Assembly (NCBI GenBank): GCA_964591295.1
Contig: CAZQAG010000109.1
Coordinates: forward strand, 1 to 5,582
Direction of reading: 5' to 3'
Origin: VAXT01 sp964591295
Lineage (GTDB): Bacteria; Actinomycetota; Thermoleophilia; Gaiellales; Gaiellaceae
DNA: 5,582 bases
The position numbers were made by a program, and so were the translations under genes. Of the stretch, positions 5,007-5,582 are shown piece by piece. Every line of letters begins with the position of its first letter. Within the stretch, counting starts at the first letter, position 1. The notes beneath the pieces were generated by a model, which worked only from the letters and a program-made list of their open reading frames with translations, did no database searches and was not told the origin of the DNA.

Positions 5007-5033
5007 TTGGCACTCCACGTCTTTGAGTGCCAG
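5007..5033 (+). promoter_or_regulatory. CIRCE operator (HrcA binding site)
   Basis: TTGGCACTC (5007-5015), nine bases, then GAGTGCCAG (5025-5033). This matches the CIRCE consensus TTAGCACTC-N9-GAGTGCTAA at most positions, and the arms pair with a single T-G mismatch. It overlaps the predicted transcription start of groES, where HrcA represses groESL at normal temperature in many bacteria. HrcA itself is not encoded in the window. Confidence 0.92.
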
Positions 5034-5054
5034 TACGTGTCACAAAGTCTGAAT

Positions 5055-5060
5055 AGGAGG
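5055..5060 (+). promoter_or_regulatory. groES ribosome binding site
   Basis: AGGAGG, a full match to the anti-Shine-Dalgarno core, stands six bases before the groES ATG at 5067. It fixes the start and contrasts with the Shine-Dalgarno-free genes elsewhere in the window. Confidence 0.9.
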
Positions 5061-5066
5061 TCCTGA

Positions 5067-5405
5067 ATGGATCTGCAACCACTGGGCGACCGCCTCATCG
5101 TCGAGCCCCTCGAAGAAGAGGAGACGACGTCGAGCGGGATCGTTCTGCCCGACACCGCGAAGGAGAAGCCGCAGCGCGGCCGCGTCCTCGCAGTCGGCCC
5201 GGGCGGCCGCAACGACAAGGGCGAGATCGTGCCGATGGAAGTCGCCGTCGGCGACGAGATCATCTACTCGAAGTACGGCGGGACCGACATCAAGGTCGGT
5301 GCCGACGAAGTTCTGATCCTGCGCGAGTCCGACGTGCTCGCGAAGGTCGCGTCCAAGGGCGCCAAGTCGAGCAAGAAGAAAGTGCTCGCGGGCGCGTCCG
5401 CTTAG
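5067..5405 (+). CDS. groES: Co-chaperonin GroES (Cpn10)
   Basis: This 112-residue protein is a clear GroES. The N-terminal strand is LQPLGDRLIVEPLEEEE (3-19). The mobile loop TTSSGIVLPDTAKEKP (20-35) carries the hydrophobic IVL tripeptide (25-27) that docks on GroEL. GRVLAVGPGGRNDKGEIVPMEVAVGDEIIYSKYGGTDIK (38-76) and EVLILRESDVLA (81-92) complete the fold. The heptameric lid closes the GroEL cavity during ATP-driven folding in the cytoplasm. The tail runs about 15-20 residues beyond the usual C-terminus and is Lys/Ser-rich (KVASKGAKSSKKKVLAGASA, 93-112). The gene is first in a groES-groEL operon under CIRCE control; groEL starts 28 bases after its stop. Confidence 0.98.
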   Translation: MDLQPLGDRLIVEPLEEEETTSSGIVLPDTAKEKPQRGRVLAVGPGGRNDKGEIVPMEVAVGDEIIYSKYGGTDIKVGADEVLILRESDVLAKVASKGAKSSKKKVLAGASA

Positions 5406-5421
5406 TCACCAGTCACGGAAG

Positions 5422-5427
5422 AAGGAG
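5422..5427 (+). promoter_or_regulatory. groEL ribosome binding site
   Basis: AAGGAG stands six bases before the ATG at 5434, supporting that start codon and independent, efficient initiation of groEL within the operon. Confidence 0.85.
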
Positions 5428-5433
5428 TAGTTA

Positions 5434-5582
5434 ATGGCTCACAAAGAACTGAAGTTCGACGAGGAGGCGAGGCGCTCACTCGAGCGCGGCGTCAACATCC
5501 TCGCCGACGCGGTCAAGGTCACCCTTGGCCCCAAAGGTCGGTATGTCGTGCTCGACAAGAAGTTCGGCGCACCGACGATCAC
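5434..5582 (+). CDS. groEL: Chaperonin GroEL (Cpn60), 5' part only
   Basis: The first 49 codons, plus two bases of the next, lie in the window; the gene runs off the right edge. The peptide starts MAHKELKFDEEARRSLERGV and contains VNILADAVKVTLGPKGRYVVLDKKFGAPTI, the invariant GroEL N-terminal region. T30-L31-G32-P33 form part of the ATP-binding site. Position 37 is Tyr where E. coli GroEL has Asn (GPKGRN). GroEL forms the double-ring ATP-dependent folding chamber with GroES as lid. It is co-transcribed with groES under CIRCE/HrcA control. Many actinobacteria have a second groEL elsewhere; this is the copy paired with groES. Confidence 0.98.
   Translation, partial: MAHKELKFDEEARRSLERGVNILADAVKVTLGPKGRYVVLDKKFGAPTI

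Noticed and set aside
1..5582. CRISPR array, tRNA/rRNA, insertion sequence or phage attachment site
   Set aside because: No regularly spaced repeats, cloverleaf-like segments, transposase-like proteins or flanking duplications were seen, including at the edges of the winged-helix/nucleotidyltransferase operon.

Overview
The window is GC-rich chromosomal DNA that is almost fully coding. The likely source is an actinobacterium, possibly of class Thermoleophilia (Gaiellales/Solirubrobacterales). That placement is an inference from the GC-rich codon usage, the GroEL N-terminus (MAHKELKF... with GPKGRY), a CIRCE-controlled groES-groEL pair, and several genes that lack a Shine-Dalgarno site but carry a TANNNT hexamer just before the start codon. 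No marker gene settles the taxonomy.

Layout, left to right. (1) Positions 1-1151, minus strand: the E1 component of a 2-oxo acid dehydrogenase complex. The complete alpha subunit is followed two bases later by the start of the beta subunit, which runs off the left edge. (2) Positions 1184-2487, minus strand: a two-gene operon with a 4-base ATGA overlap. It encodes a winged-helix DNA-binding protein and a nucleotidyltransferase-fold protein resembling DUF6036, and is best read as a candidate toxin-antitoxin or related accessory module. Its AT-rich promoter (about 2488-2570) has a perfect 9+9 inverted repeat over the -10 element and apparently gives a leaderless mRNA. (3) Positions 2620-3498, plus strand: a LURP-one/tubby-like (scramblase-related) protein, with a small double zinc-ribbon protein directly abutting it. 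(4) Positions 3495-3944, minus strand: an unrecognised 149-residue protein whose end overlaps the zinc-ribbon gene by four bases. (5) Positions 3945-4079: two strong GC-rich hairpins that probably end the next transcript. (6) Positions 4073-4889, minus strand: a Nudix hydrolase gene followed by an ASCH-domain gene. (7) Positions 4974-5582, plus strand: a promoter, a CIRCE operator, groES, and the first 49 codons of groEL, both genes with strong ribosome binding sites.

How the parts relate. Most of the window is housekeeping: central carbon oxidation, nucleotide clean-up and heat-shock folding. The accessory part is the winged-helix/nucleotidyltransferase operon between the E1 genes and the LURP-like gene. 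It lies 32 bases upstream of the E1 alpha gene, in the same direction and with no visible terminator, so its autoregulated promoter could also feed the dehydrogenase genes. No tRNA, rRNA, CRISPR array, insertion sequence or attachment site was seen.
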